DNA of 64,000 nt from Coleophoma eucalyptorum. Lineage: Eukaryota; Ascomycota; Leotiomycetes; Helotiales; Dermateaceae. The position numbers and the translations under genes were made by a program. The notes under the pieces were generated by a model. That model did not search any database, had not been told where the DNA came from, and saw nothing but the letters and a program-made list of their open reading frames with translations. Position 1 is the first letter of the stretch. Every line of letters starts with the position of its first letter. Shown in pieces: positions 22,001 through 34,119 of this stretch. The stretch lies in assembly GCA_026120035.1 (NCBI GenBank), contig JALRME010000040.1:186001-250000 (forward strand), written 5' to 3'.

Positions 22001-23001
22001 TCTACATGACTCTTTGTGGCTTAGTCATTTGGGATATTTGAGGAAGGATGAAGGTGCGAAGGGTGAGATATTAAAACGATAATGTGGTACGATCAGACGA
22101 CCTGAACACTACTAATTGAAAGTACTCGCGGCTCCTACCAACACTTTTGTATCAGACTTGTTAGTTCAAAAGTCAAATTTTGCTCTCATTTGTATTTGGG
22201 AACCGAACGAAAACTGTGGTAGGAGCTAGCTTTGGCTGAAATCCCTTACTTGACATTTGAGTTAACCTTTTGATCATGGCTCTATAAAGCTATTGATAGC
22301 CGAAACCTGCTTGTAAGAATGCATCAGAAAATCAGGTTTCAGAAAGTTTTCGATCTATTAGACCTAATTATGAATCTTAATTTTCCTCCAAATCATACTA
22401 AGGTGACTCTTGTCAACTATATTGTATTCTCTACATGGTAATTGTTCGATAGAATACTAAATATCCTACACAAGATACTTCTCCCAACGTTTCAGATTAA
22501 AAAGAGACTCCATGTGGCTATTTGTTACGGAGCCCAGAGATGGGTGTTAGAAGTGCTACTTACCTCGAGATAGAGTAAAGCATTTTAGAGTAAGAACATC
22601 ATTAGCGTATAATTTTGAGGAACTTGCTAGATGGTATACGTACTATACAAGGTCGTATAAGAACTTCGGCAGAGTCAGAAAATTGAAAGGGAGATAAACA
22701 GTTGTAGGCTGCTACAATACAGTTCTGTAAGGAGCCAAATGACTAGATCAGGTTCTGGAACTGACTGGTTATTTGCAAATACTACCGCCTCTGGCCGCCT
22801 TCGGGCCGGCTCTTACTCCGTGCTTTACCTATATTATTATTAGCGTATAACTTAGAAAGTCAAACTCAACCTCCCTGCTACCATCATCCTTTCAACCTCT
22901 ACACCTTTTAGACCATATTTATTTTGATCAGATTAAGTGAAGTATAGCGAGATACAGCTTAAAGTCTTCTTCTTTCTTTCCCGCAAGGATCCTCATTCAA
23001 A
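22001..23001. other. Intergenic between ENA ATPase and acyl-CoA synthetase
   Basis: No gene seen. A GC-rich patch (cgcctctggccgccttcgggccggc, near 22786-22810) stands out in AT-rich surroundings. Pyrimidine-rich sequence before 23002 fits the synthetase promoter. Confidence 0.5.
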
Positions 23002-26000
23002 ATGGCCTCGCTATCCGCACGCATGCTCTCCACTCCGCCCTTCACACTACCTGTCCCCAATTCACCTTCTATACCAGGAGAGACAATCCCTCGTCGCAAT
23101 CCCAAAGCCATTGATGGGCTAAAAACCGTACCCGAGGAGGGCATTGAGACAATATATGATATCGTTGTACGCAACGGGCGAACGTTCGGCAATGCTCCTA
23201 TCAGCGGATCACGTAAGCTCATCAAGATCCATAAGGTACCCATCCCCTTTGGGCAACGAGGGAAATTGGCATTGGGTAGCAGCACGTGATTAACCTGAGA
23301 GATAGGAAACGAAAACGGTTAAGAAGGTGGTTAATGGTGAGCACGTAGAGAGCGAGAAAGAATGGAGTTACCCGGAGCTGAGCACCTATACATTCATGAC
23401 GAGTGAGCAGTACGTGGCTGAAGTAGGTATGCTGGCCAGTGGGTTCGTGGCGCTAGGGTTGGGGAAGGAGGACAGGGTTCATATTGCTGCTGCTACAAGG
23501 TAAGATCTATTTTCTTTGGGTAGCGTCTTTCTCATAATCTTCTGATTCCTTGTCTGTTGAGCTGTACATGGCTATTAACGGGGAAAGAGAGCCATGTGAG
23601 TATAGTAAGAGGATATTGGTCACCAAAGGCTGTGATTTATGCAGATTTGAAGCTGGATGGCTGAGAAAGATGCCTTTCTCATGGTGGCGGAAAGTGAGTA
23701 GAGAGGCAATTGATGGTTTTTTTCCATTCCTCTTTTAAAGATTCGTTTGTTTTTCGCAAGCTCATTTCTTTGTCACATCTATGATATATTTTAGCTCCAC
23801 GTAGTGGCAAGCTCTTATTGGGTTCAAGAGAGAAGAGTATATTTACTACTAACAAAATTCTAGCTGGCAATGGCTCGCCATAGCCCATGCCTCGATATTC
23901 CAATCTATCACAATCAGCACCACCTATGATACACTTGGCATCAGCGGTCTCGTGCACTCACTGCAGTCTACCAGAGCTAAACTTCTTTTCGTAGATATTG
24001 CACTCCTTTCGACTCTTCCCGAAGTTCTCGAAAAAGCCAAGAATGTCAATACAGTCATCTACAATGACCAGCAAGATATCTCATCAGAAGAGCTTGGAAT
24101 TTTAAAGGCAAAGTTGAAAAGTATTAGGGTTATGGCATTTGAGGAATTAAGAGATTTGGGCAAGGAGAAGCCTGTTGAGTCCACGCCGCCGCAGCCGGAT
24201 GATGTTTGTTGTGTTATGTATACCTCGGGCTCAATGGGGGTGCCGAAGGGTGTTGCTGTCACTCATAAAGCTCTAGTTGCAGCAGGTAAGATCCTTTTGG
24301 AGACAATCTTCCTTTCATTGGTCAGTATTTATCTAGTGCATTTCGAGTATTAGCCCTCAAAGAGAGAGCTTAGGGGAGGAGATCGGGTCATCTAACAAAA
24401 TTATATAAAACGGAAGGCTAGGTTGGTGATTAGTGTCATTGATGAGTAAGAAGATAAAGAACATTGAGAGTTTAGTTTCTCTGATTCATCTAACATGAAA
24501 TATCGCTATTCAATGCGTCGCTAACTTCACACAGTTGCTGGAGGATCAGAAGTCATCCACAGCCTCCTCGGCCCCGATGATGCCTATCTGGCATACCTAC
24601 CACTTGCGCATATTCTTGAATTCGCACTTGAGAATGCATGTTTGTACTGGGGAACACCACTTGGTTACGGCAATCCTAAGACTCTGGTCAGCACCCTAGT
24701 ACGCAACTGCAAAGGTGATCTACAAGAATTCCGTCCGACAGTCCTCGTAGGGGTTCCTGCAGTCTGGGAAGCGGTCCGAAAAGGTGTCCAGGGTAAGATC
24801 AATGGGAGTAGCCTGCTCCTGCAGTATCTATTCTGGGGAGCCTTCAAGGCTAAGGAATTTCTTTTGCTACATGGGCTTCCTGGTGTGGGGATCTTGGACG
24901 CTATTTTTGGAAAGGTCAAGGAGGCTACTGGAGGAAGGCTTCGATTTTGCCTTACGGGTGGCGGTCCTATTGCTAAGGAGACCCAGCGGTTCATATCTAT
25001 GACTATTTGTCCCATGATTGCTGGGTATGGACTGACCGAGACAGCGGGGTAAGTATTCCCCAACAAACGACAGTCTTCCCAGCGAAAGCATTCTTGAGTT
25101 TCAATCACTTCGGTTGCTTCTCTGCTCATGTTTTTTCCTTTCTTTTGTGTGTAATATAAACCTATGTTCCTTTCTCTTGGGACCCGCAGCCGTTGCTTTA
25201 ACCAATTTACTTCACAAGAAACCTCAACTTGGACAAGAGAGAAAGGCTGACACACCAAACAGAATGGCGGCACTGTGCGACCCTTTCGAATGGACGGACT
25301 CGGCAATTGGCGGTCTCCCCACTAGCGTCGAAGTCAAGCTTGTATCTCACTCCGATCTGGGCTACCATGCCGAGAACAACCAAGGTGAGATCTATCTTCG
25401 TGGTCCAGCGGTATTCAAGGAATACTTTAACAACCCTGAGGAAACTTCTGCAGCAGTCACGTCTGATGGATGGTTCAAAACGGGTGATATTGGCGAGTGG
25501 AATGAGAATGGCCACTTGAAGATCATTGATCGGGTTAAAAACTTGGTAAAGACATTGAATGGCGAGTATATTGCGCTGGAGAAGGTTCGTCTATTTGCCT
25601 ATTTTTTCAGTATCCTAGCCCCGGAGATGCACCATAGTGCTTCTCATTATCTTCCTTGAAAATTCTCAGCTGGTTTTTTTTGGCCTACCTACCAGGTTTT
25701 AGGCGGAGTTTGAAAGGGGGATTCAATCGCCATCTAACTAAATGACTGTTTCATTCAGCTCGAGTCTATCTACCGCACTTCTCCCTTCGTGCTCAATATC
25801 TGCATTCACGCCGACGCCCAACGCACACATCCAGCAGCTATAATCGTTCCCGCGGAACCCGCACTCCGAGTCTTCGCCTCCAGCAAAGGAATCCCAGAGC
25901 AAGGTCTTGATCTAGAGGAACTTGTTGCGAACAAAACTCTGCAGAAGGCATGCTTGGAAGACTTGCAAATGAGAGGACGCAATAGTGGACTTGTCGGGGT

Positions 26001-26210
26001 AGAGATTATTGATGGGGTGATTGTTGTAGCTGATGAATGGACACCACAGAATGTAAGTTGCTCTTCTCCTGGTTTGGTTTGAACGGTCTATTTATTAAAA
26101 AAAAGTTTTTAACTATAAAATGTACTAATGTGAACTGGTAGGGAATGGTGACTTCAGCGCAAAAGTTGATTAGGAGAGCTATTCTTGAAAAGTATACGAA
26201 GATTATATAG
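23002..26210 (+). CDS. Long-chain acyl-CoA synthetase (FAA-type)
   Basis: Seven exons: 23002-23235, 23306-23499, 23864-24285, 24535-25048, 25263-25584, 25759-26052 and 26142-26210, exactly 682 residues. Activates fatty acids with ATP and CoA. Motifs: early synthetase block with ISTTYDTLG, AMP-binding loop YTSGSMGVPKG (about residue 262), AYLPLAHILE, GYGLTETAG before the fourth intron, GWFKTGDIGEW and the hinge IIDRVKNLVKT. The C-terminus is short and ends EKYTKII, with no clear peroxisomal signal. The second intron is 364 nt, much longer than the others, but has a perfect branch site (tactaac) before its acceptor. Convergent with the UPF0303-like gene. Confidence 0.93.
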
Positions 26211-26380
26211 TTATAACTCAGTAGATTAGAAGACTACTTAATAATAAGAGGCATTGGCTTCTAGCTTATAAGCTCAGTTTTGTTAGTGCTTTACAGAGAT
26301 GAAGAATTAAATCAGAATAGGTATACCACCTATATTCAACCATGCTAGATTTTCAATTGGAAATCTCTGTCACTGATCTA

Positions 26381-27062
26381 TTACATTGTCTTGATAAAGC
26401 TTTGGATCTCCTCTACTACCACTGCGTGATCTTCCTCGGACGTCAACCCACTCACAACCGCAACCGCAACCACGCCATCCACGTCACGCACTCTTATAGG
26501 TACTGCGCCTCCATGGATGGCATATGTTCTGGCATCGTCTGGACTGATGCCCAATCTCTCCGCAAACGCCGTCTCGTTCCCATTGAACATGCAACTCATA
26601 TAAAATGAGCTAAGTCCATATCGCAGAACTACCTTGGTCTTTCTTGCAACCCATGTTTCATTGTCGGGGCTGGCCTCTGCATGCACCGATGTCTGGAAGA
26701 GGATCCTGGGGGTGGCGATAGGGCTCTGTGACCGGATGGAGATCAGGACGGGTTTGGGACTGTTGCTCAAGCGAGTGCGAAGAGCACACCCTAAATTGAA
26801 GGCATCATTGGTTGAGAATCTAGGGAGGACAAGGCTGGTTTGGACTTTCGCAATCTCATCGAGCTGTTTGTTAATGTCTTCTTAGCAAACGGCCATTGGA
26901 GATTAGAGATTGAAAATTAGAGAGTTGGGAGGAGCGAAGGAACACAAGGTGCTTTTGAGGCATTTTGCGGTTTTCTAGGCCATTTCATGGCATGCCATTG
27001 CGGTAACTCACATCTTGAGAGGGGGAATGAGGGGCACGGAAAGGCTCTGGAGATTGCGACAT
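26381..27062 (-). CDS. UPF0303 / HbpS-like (heme-degrading-domain fold) protein
   Basis: Two exons, 27012-27062 and 26381-26863, 177 residues. The first exon gives MSQSPEPFRAPHSPSQD; the second begins LDEIAKVQ after an acceptor ACAAACAG with branch site ATTAAC. The domain shows the family pattern: FNLGCALR near the start, a central block with ARKTKVVLRYG, and a C-terminal IHGGAVPIRV before VVSGLTSEEDH. It resembles yeast YBR137W and the DUF336/HbpS fold; biochemical role unsettled. Convergent with the acyl-CoA synthetase (170 bases between stops). Confidence 0.85.
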
Positions 27063-28089
27063 ATCGATGGCTGGCGTGATGCTTCGGATACTTCTTTAGA
27101 GGTTTGCAGAGTGCTTCACAGATGTGGAATACGAGTTTCCCTTGGTCGAGGTATAAGATGAGAGAAGAAAATCAAAGGTGCGCAGAGACTATTGATTCTT
27201 TGAGCAGCTACAAGATAATAAGTAAACGATAATTTATTAGCAACTATAGCCTAGAATTAACTTAACTGGCTAGTCCTTGGTTTACACCCGAAACTCCCCG
27301 TATAAGTGAATAACCCCATAACCCCACTCTTATTCCTTGGCATGCGAATCGCGTACAGTACTATACTGTACTGTATAGTCTGTAATATTGTAGAAGCACC
27401 AATCAGCCGAGGAAGATTCCCAGTTAGGCTTATCAGTTGTGCTCGATGAAAATATGTGGTTCCGGAGTTGGATTGTTCCTCTTCTGGATAGAGGACCTGC
27501 AGTACTTGGGAGTTTGACCAACGCGATTCCCTAAAGTCTAATATCCATGCTCATCTGTTCCCTATATGTACAATCCGGGCGGAAGATGAAATGGCGAGGG
27601 GACAAACTGCCCCTGTCCACTGTAAGTTGGAATAGACGGCCATTATGAAAACCAGTATTTGTAGGTTAGTTGTACAGAGGTTTTGCTGGTCAAAGCACGA
27701 GGAAAGCGTAAGCCACTTAGGGAATGTGAGCGAAGTAAAACAATCCCAGGCCTAGAATGTTGGAATCATTATTTATTGGAATCTGTTGCATAACCAATTC
27801 ATATTTAATTGATTCACTGTATAGTCAGCAATGAGGTCATTCAGAACCAATTCCTGCGTCACTCCTAAAGTATAAGGCGGTCAGATGTGGCAGTATTAGC
27901 AAATCGCCTCGCTGGTTCTCCCCTAGACCCTCCTTTTGACTTGTTGTTAGATTTTTGTCAATGGTAGCTAATGGTCTATATCTCTCGATCAATCTTCGTG
28001 ACAGTTGCATTTAAATTTCAGGTTACATTTGCCTTTGAGGTTTCGAAATACCGACGGTCAACTAGTGTATCTGGAAATGGCTCGGAGCC
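27063..28089. other. Intergenic, nothing recognised
   Basis: About 1 kb without a supportable gene. The right end may hold decayed upstream codons of the dehydrogenase relic that follows, since GNG-rich nucleotide-binding-like codons occur at 28065-28090 in another frame. Confidence 0.45.
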
Positions 28090-28531
28090 TCTAAAATATA
28101 CTTGGTCAACCGTCTGAAGTCGGAAGTGGACGAGATTGTGGATGCATTCTCCAAGACTGATTTTGGTGGTCAGTTGATCCATGTTGCAACTGCTGAACAG
28201 GCAAACAAGCTCGAAGCGCCTGTTATCGTTGTCGGTACAGTTTCGGATTTCGAAACCTAAAGAGCCCGGAGAGATTCCCGCAAGGGAAATTTCTGATGTC
28301 TTCTTCATGAAACCCCAAAATGGATATGTACTAGAAATGTGTTATCATCCAAATATCATAACAAGGCTTTACAAGTTGGCAGAAGGAAAAGGCTGGAAAG
28401 TTATCCCAGGAACAGAACCTATGATACACCAAGGAATCGCACAGCAGGTATTGTGGATGGAAAGACCACTTACCGATTTCAACGTTTACTTGGCCAGCTC
28501 TGTGATTCGAAATAAGCTCCAAAATCATTAG
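28090..28531 (+). pseudogene. Shikimate/quinate dehydrogenase-domain relic (AROM/QutR-like C-terminus)
   Basis: The C-terminal part of a shikimate/quinate dehydrogenase domain in two frames. First frame: IYLVNRLKSEVDEIVDAF, later APVIVVGTVSDFE, then a stop. After a one-base shift near 28250 the second frame continues KPKEPGEIPAREISDVF, EMCYHPNIITRL, GWKVIPGTEPMIHQGIAQQ and ends at 28531. Order and content match the dehydrogenase end of fungal AROM and quinate-repressor proteins. The N-terminal catalytic half is missing. A second relic of the same superfamily lies 0.6 kb away on the other strand. Confidence 0.75.
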
Positions 28532-29149
28532 AGAGTTTATATCATGAGGTACGGAAGGTACTTGCTGTAGAGAAGTCAAAGAGAATGAAAGAGCCCCTTA
28601 AAGGTCTCCGTGCGGTTGAGTGAAGTAGATGCCACGTATTAATAAATCAAATTTAAACTGTATTTAACAATAACTTATCAATTCTAACTAAGTACAACCA
28701 AAACTACAGTCGTATAATATGGCATTATGGGACATGAATTTTATTATCGAAACATCATTTTTGGATATCATCATGTGGCACGTGATGTCGCATGCAAGAG
28801 GGTTATATACTCCCCTTCTTGCCTACACTCACTTAGCATAATCGAACATTAATCTTCTACACTGTATACCCTGTCACCAGAGCCATTCGTTGCTTCTGTA
28901 AAATCGGCCTGATGATAACGTATACCAACACTTACATGGACAGCTTAAACTTGTGTCATGCCAGTCCAACGTCGCATGCCTAGAGCAATTGTGTTAGATT
29001 CAAGTTCAGATAGTGCATCGTTATTCATTTCAACAACGGACCTCCGAAGAAGGCTACTGAGACTAGGCAACTGAAGTATATGATGACTTTGAAAGGCTTT
29101 ATTTCCACATAGTTTCATCCATTAACATATTTCGCTAACATTACGCGAT
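28532..29149. other. Intergenic between two dehydrogenase relics
   Basis: No gene seen. Contains a cacgtgatgtcgcatgc stretch near 28780. Confidence 0.45.
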
Positions 29150-29952
29150 CTACTGTGAAATATCCTGTTGCCAGCTGGTTAAAGTGGTTGCAACAGCCTC
29201 CAAAAGCACAGTTTCAGGTGCACGACGGCTTGTCCAAAGTCTGAACTGCCTATAAGCCTGTTCTTTGAAAACTTCGAGCCCTCCGTAAACTTCCCAACCC
29301 GGTCGGCCAGCAACCTCATCCATTAATATCGTACGTTGAAGCGTATCTGTCATTTCAACTAGAACACCCGATTTCGAATTTGAGAAAATTTTATCCAGCA
29401 TCTCATCTTCTACGGTGTCTCTAGAAAGACAGCCAATAACCACTCTAACATTCTCTGTACCTAACTGAGGTAGATTTTGAAGAGAGTCGAAGACTTAAAT
29501 CTTCAAAGCAGGGAAGTTGACAAGGCTTTAATCATTGATGATGGCCATTCAATTTCGACGTCGATATATTGACACCCAGATTCGATGGCTATTTTCATAA
29601 GAGCCAATGCTTCCTCATTTGCTTAGTCAGGGAACTTTCCACCTTTGGAGAAGGTGCGAATTGTAAATAAAATTGGAAGTTCCGAAAACTGTTACAGGAG
29701 TTTGATTTGCTGTGTAACGTATTCTGGCGATGGCATATTTGTCGCACCTAATGGGTTCTTCGATTGACTTAACAAATCAACTCGCACTTCCCAAATATCA
29801 CCGCCGTATCCAATTCGAGTGATAATGTCTTTCGCAGCGGAAATATCCGGGAATGTAAGGGGGATGATATAGATTTGTTTTCTCGCCGCATAATTCTGGT
29901 TTAATATAGCTAGACTGTTTTCGGGCACAGGAGATTCACCGTTGGAGGTCAT
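29150..29952 (-). pseudogene. Type I 3-dehydroquinase-shikimate dehydrogenase fusion relic
   Basis: An ATG at 29952 opens a type I dehydroquinase domain (IPLTFPDISAAKDII, WEVRVDLLSQ, PSPEYVTQQIKLL). A TAA follows, and the same frame continues with PILFTIRTFSKGGKFPD, another TAA, and CQYIDVEIEWPSSM before a TGA. From 29443, in a different frame, comes the end of a shikimate dehydrogenase domain (GVLVEMTDTLQRT, GWEVYGGLEVFKEQAYRQF). The second half of the dehydroquinase and the first half of the dehydrogenase are gone. The start near the dehydroquinase domain suggests a bifunctional protein rather than full AROM. Clearly dead. Confidence 0.78.
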
Positions 29953-30775
29953 TTTGTTCCACCGCTGTCCATGTAGAGAGCGTCTAAATTTATTTAATTA
30001 ATTCACATGGTTCTTAATATTCAAATATCTTCATTATGTCTTGCAAAATTTGTATCATACTTTACAAGTGAGCAGGAAACACACACGAGTTGGATGCTTT
30101 CCGCCAAAATAGCCTCCTTTCACCTTAACACTACATTACTCCAACATACTATATAGAATAGCTCTGATGTTGCCAGTTAAGGTTTGACGAACTTCGACTT
30201 GGCACTCTAAGTATAGGAAAAGTGAGCGTTGGCCGGGTGAAAGACTGAGAATACCAATGCTTATTACCGACATGTTGATAATATCAAGTGGAGGGCTTCC
30301 GGATTGACTGAAGATATGTAGCTCGATCAGGAGGATGACGAAGACTATGGTTCTTGTGCATACAGAGACGTAATCTCACTTAAAAAGCAAAGGCATGGCG
30401 CATTGCTCCTCGGCAAACAGGAATGAAGACGACCATAGTCGGCCATTCAACAAAAACTTGCTTGTGAGCGCCAAGAGAATTATCTTTTTGACAGAAAATT
30501 TCTCTTCTTCCTACACCTTAAAGTCTAACCAATACCATTGGGCCTGGCGAGTACCGGTATGCTTTACGATGGTAGAGAGTTATATCAACGATAGTTCCAA
30601 TAGTGTGAGCTTGGCCCCGATTACAATCTTGCCACGGTGTTAAACAACGCTATGGTTGTTATAGTCAAGTATACTTTGAGTACTCATGGCTCTATGCAAC
30701 AAATACAATCACAGTCGTACAGGCCCTCCAATAAATTCTACTGCTGCAGTAGCAGTGTCCAGCTAGCCAATCTCC
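29953..30775. other. Intergenic, nothing recognised
   Basis: No gene supported. A short plus-strand open frame at 30395-30643 has no family resemblance. Confidence 0.45.
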
Positions 30776-31012
30776 CTACCGTGGTTTGAAAATCACCGTC
30801 GTGTCAGCTTTCCATATTTCAGTCTTTAGTGTCTGGCCAGGAATCGAAATTCCAGCGAAGCTGGTCTTGATAACATGGAAGGATCTGTATTGGAAGGAAG
30901 TATACATGCTTCCCAGCAGTCGCTGGGTCACCATCCTTTTCTTTTGAAGTTCCACCAAATTCCCCACTTCATTGGACTGAAATGGTCTGCTCGGTGGAAA
31001 GGATGTCTTCAC
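30776..31012 (-). pseudogene. Possible MaoC-like hydratase scrap
   Basis: About 78 codons, of which the last 30 resemble the hot-dog hydratase-2/MaoC motif around the pyrophosphate-binding turn (FAGISIPGQTLKTEIWK, then VIF), as in the hydratase part of peroxisomal multifunctional enzymes. The usual catalytic Asp/His segment lies upstream in relatives and is not visible here. A stop follows at once. Probably a relic; recognition rests on one motif. Confidence 0.4.
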
Positions 31013-31621
31013 TTGTAAATATGTCCACTACCCGGAAAGCAGTAACAAGAACTGCAACGGTACCCTTTCGCCCAGTTTGATGGCAGCAGAATAACCGAGC
31101 AGAATAACTGAATAATGCACTGCTGACCGGGATGGGATACTTGCGAATCCCGAGACACTGCCCTCCATGTAGCAGGCTTTTCTGAATTGGCAGTCGAGAT
31201 CACCTCGCGTCACCCACAATTTCGAACAGCAGCCACAAGCACGTGCAGCACCGCGGAATCAAATCAGTGAAATCAACGCCACGTGACGTGTCATCCCTGA
31301 TGACTAATGCAAAGGGCAGAAAACGTCCACCGCCTTCTGCTCACTTTTAAAATATCACTTGCGGGTTTGCTGAAGCTCTGTTCGGTTATTCTTCTCTCCC
31401 TTAAAAGCTTGTCGCTCATTTGTTATCATTCTGCCATTCTTTCAGAACTTTCTTTCTTGTATGGGAACTCTTGCTTCTTTGTTTGGGAACCGTTTGTTAT
31501 CAAGTTCGGTTGGTTGGAGTTTCGGAGGGGCAGCTGGGGCGTGCCCAGGTTGAATCCCTTGTGTTTGTGGTCTCAAGGGTAGGACTCCAAGGTAGCATTA
31601 CGGGCCGATCACCGTACCACC
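31013..31621. promoter_or_regulatory. Upstream region of the BCS1-like gene
   Basis: No gene seen. Contains cacgtgacgtgtcat near 31280 (an E-box joined to an ACGT core) and a pyrimidine-rich stretch, consistent with a promoter. Confidence 0.4.
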
Positions 31622-33249
31622 ATGGCCCAACCTTTCCATGCGGGGGGTGCAGTGAATCACCTCCAGTTATTTGATGGGCCGATCTATGGCCTTGATATTA
31701 TGAGGACGTTCTGGAAGTCGTGGTCAGAGCTCAACATCACACATCTGGGATCCATAATCGCACTGGCTGGAGTGGCCCCTGGAGCATGGCGCTTTGTAAG
31801 GCGAGCTGCTGAGGAGTCATGGACTTGGATAAAACATTTCTTTATTGCATCTGTCACTATCCCCGGCTCGGATCCTATCAACAGAAATGTGGGCAGCTGG
31901 GTTTTGGCCAATGTCATTGAGCCGCAGCGGATCCGGTTCTTCACGGCCAAGACCGAGGTTGGACGAAATGGCAATGAAGGTCAACTCTTGAAAAAGACAA
32001 GACGCTCCGTCTTGTACTGCCCTCACTGGGAGTCCACGTGGTTTTGGCATAGCGGGAACTTGTTCGTTGTGTCACGCCCAGCGGAGAGCTTTAAATCCGC
32101 CATGACAGACCCGTGCTATGACGGTGTAGGAGGCGAGGAGTTGACCATTAGTTGCCTTAGCCGTTCAGCGGCGCCCATCAAGAGTTTTATTGACAGCTGC
32201 CGAGAGTTCGCTGATACACAGACTCAATATTTTGTTGTTATATACGCGCGGGATCGCTATGGGATGTCTTGGAAACCCAAGGCGCGCAAGCCCATCCGAC
32301 GAATTGAGACTGTTCACTTCGATGATACCGTAAAGCAAGAGCTACTATTAGATATCAAGAAGTACCTTGATCCAAGAACACGCAGGTTATACAGAAGCCG
32401 CAGTATGCCGTATCGCAGGGGCTATCTATTCTACGGCCCCCCTGGAACAGGTTAGTCTTACCACTTCGTTTTCGCCATTTAACACCCCTCCAAGTCACCT
32501 GATGCAACAATTTAATAATATGCTCTCATATGACACGATTTACTGACTTTTGTTGCTGTACAGGAAAGTCGTCTCTATCAACTGCCCTAGGTGGAGAATT
32601 TGGCCTCGACCTATACGAAATAAAGATTCCCAGCGTAGCAAGCGATTCGGACCTCGAGCAAATGTTTCAAGAAATACCGCCTCAGTGTATTGTACTTCTC
32701 GAAGACATCGATGCCGTGTGGTCTGATCGCGAGGCTGAGACGCATGAACCCAGTGGTACCACACGTTCCGGCTGCACTCTTTCTGGGCTGCTTAATGTTT
32801 TGGATGGGGTTGGATCACAGGAAGGCCGTATTGTGATTATGACAACAAACAAGCCAGAACGTCTTGACAGCGCCCTGGTGCGACCCGGTCGCGTCGACAT
32901 GAGGATCTTCTTAGGAAATATCACCCAGAAATGCGCAGAGCAGATGTTTATTCGTATGTTCGCACCCGACATGGAATGTCGGTTCCCATTTCCTGAGAAT
33001 GGCAACGACTCCAGCAACCTAGAATACAGTCGGCAACTAGACATCAAAGCTGTGGAAGAACTTGCATCCATATTTTCGAAGAGCATCCCGGAAGACACCT
33101 TTACGCCATCGCAACTTCAAGGATTTTTCCAGTTGCACCTTGAGAGTGCAGTCGAGACGACTGCTAGTATCTCTGCCTGGGTCGAGAGTGAGATGGCGAA
33201 GAAGTGGTCTGATAAAGATTTTGAGATCATAGGTACTAGACGTTGTTAA
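31622..33249 (+). CDS. BCS1-like AAA ATPase
   Basis: Two exons, 31622-32450 and 32564-33249, 504 residues, with ATG in strong context (ccaccatgg). The N-terminal half is the BCS1-specific region with one likely membrane segment near residues 40-60. The AAA domain follows with Walker A GPPGTGKSS (residues about 271-280, split by the intron), Walker B CIVLLEDIDAVW and sensor block VIMTTNKPERLDSALVRPGRVD. BCS1 inserts the Rieske protein in mitochondria, but filamentous fungi carry many divergent BCS1-like paralogues, some with HET-like incompatibility roles. Which class this belongs to is not decided by the sequence alone. Confidence 0.9.
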
Positions 33250-34119
33250 TTATTAAATTATAGAGTCTTTAGATCTAGAGGAGAGATCTAGAAGAGAATG
33301 TAAGAATACGTGTATAAGTATTATAACTATAGATATTAGGTTATGTTTTACTCGTCTAACTGGATATAAATTAAACAATACTGTTAACTATTATAGTAGG
33401 ATATAGGTTAGTGTGTAGTTAGAGTATATAGTAATAACCCAGACAAGAGGTAAGAACCAATAAAACTAAGTAGTTAGGCAAAGAAGGCTCAATTTAAGAG
33501 ATCAAAAGAATATATCGAAGTATATAGCACTATCCTTTCCCAAAAACAAGGGTAATTTAAAAGGAATAAGAATTGTAAGTTACTATCTTTGAAGACGCAT
33601 TCGTCCCTTCTTGAGTTGACGTTTTCCCTTAATAGTCCGGATGAATGATAATGTGATAATAATGATATCCTAACTTGTCCCCCTCCTATCCTCACTTTTC
33701 TTCTTCTCCATTTTGAGATTCCCCACATTTCAGGCCTGGTGCATACCTGGAACAGCTCTAGATAATGTCATATAACTCCGCCCCATCACAATATTAAGCT
33801 CTCTTTCGCTCTAACTTGATTTATCCATAGTACAAAATATATTGCAGCGGTAAAAGACAGTCCGAAAATAAGCCGAGAAAGGAACTGCTGGAAATTTTTT
33901 AGATAAAGTAATGTTTTGCATCCTTAGTTCAAACAGATTACATCATTCGAAATTATAAGAATATCTTTGCTTCGGAATAAATAAGTAATCCATTATCTCA
34001 TTAGCACACCAATATCTACCTGGGGCAAAATGCATGCACGGACTCAGACTTCTCTTATTCTTTTTTCTCTTCTCATTAAAGCTGTCATTGCAATGAACTT
34101 TGTGTAGGTTCCACTTCTC
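33250..34119. other. AT-rich intergenic region
   Basis: No gene seen; AT-rich with short repeats around 33260-33480. Confidence 0.5.
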
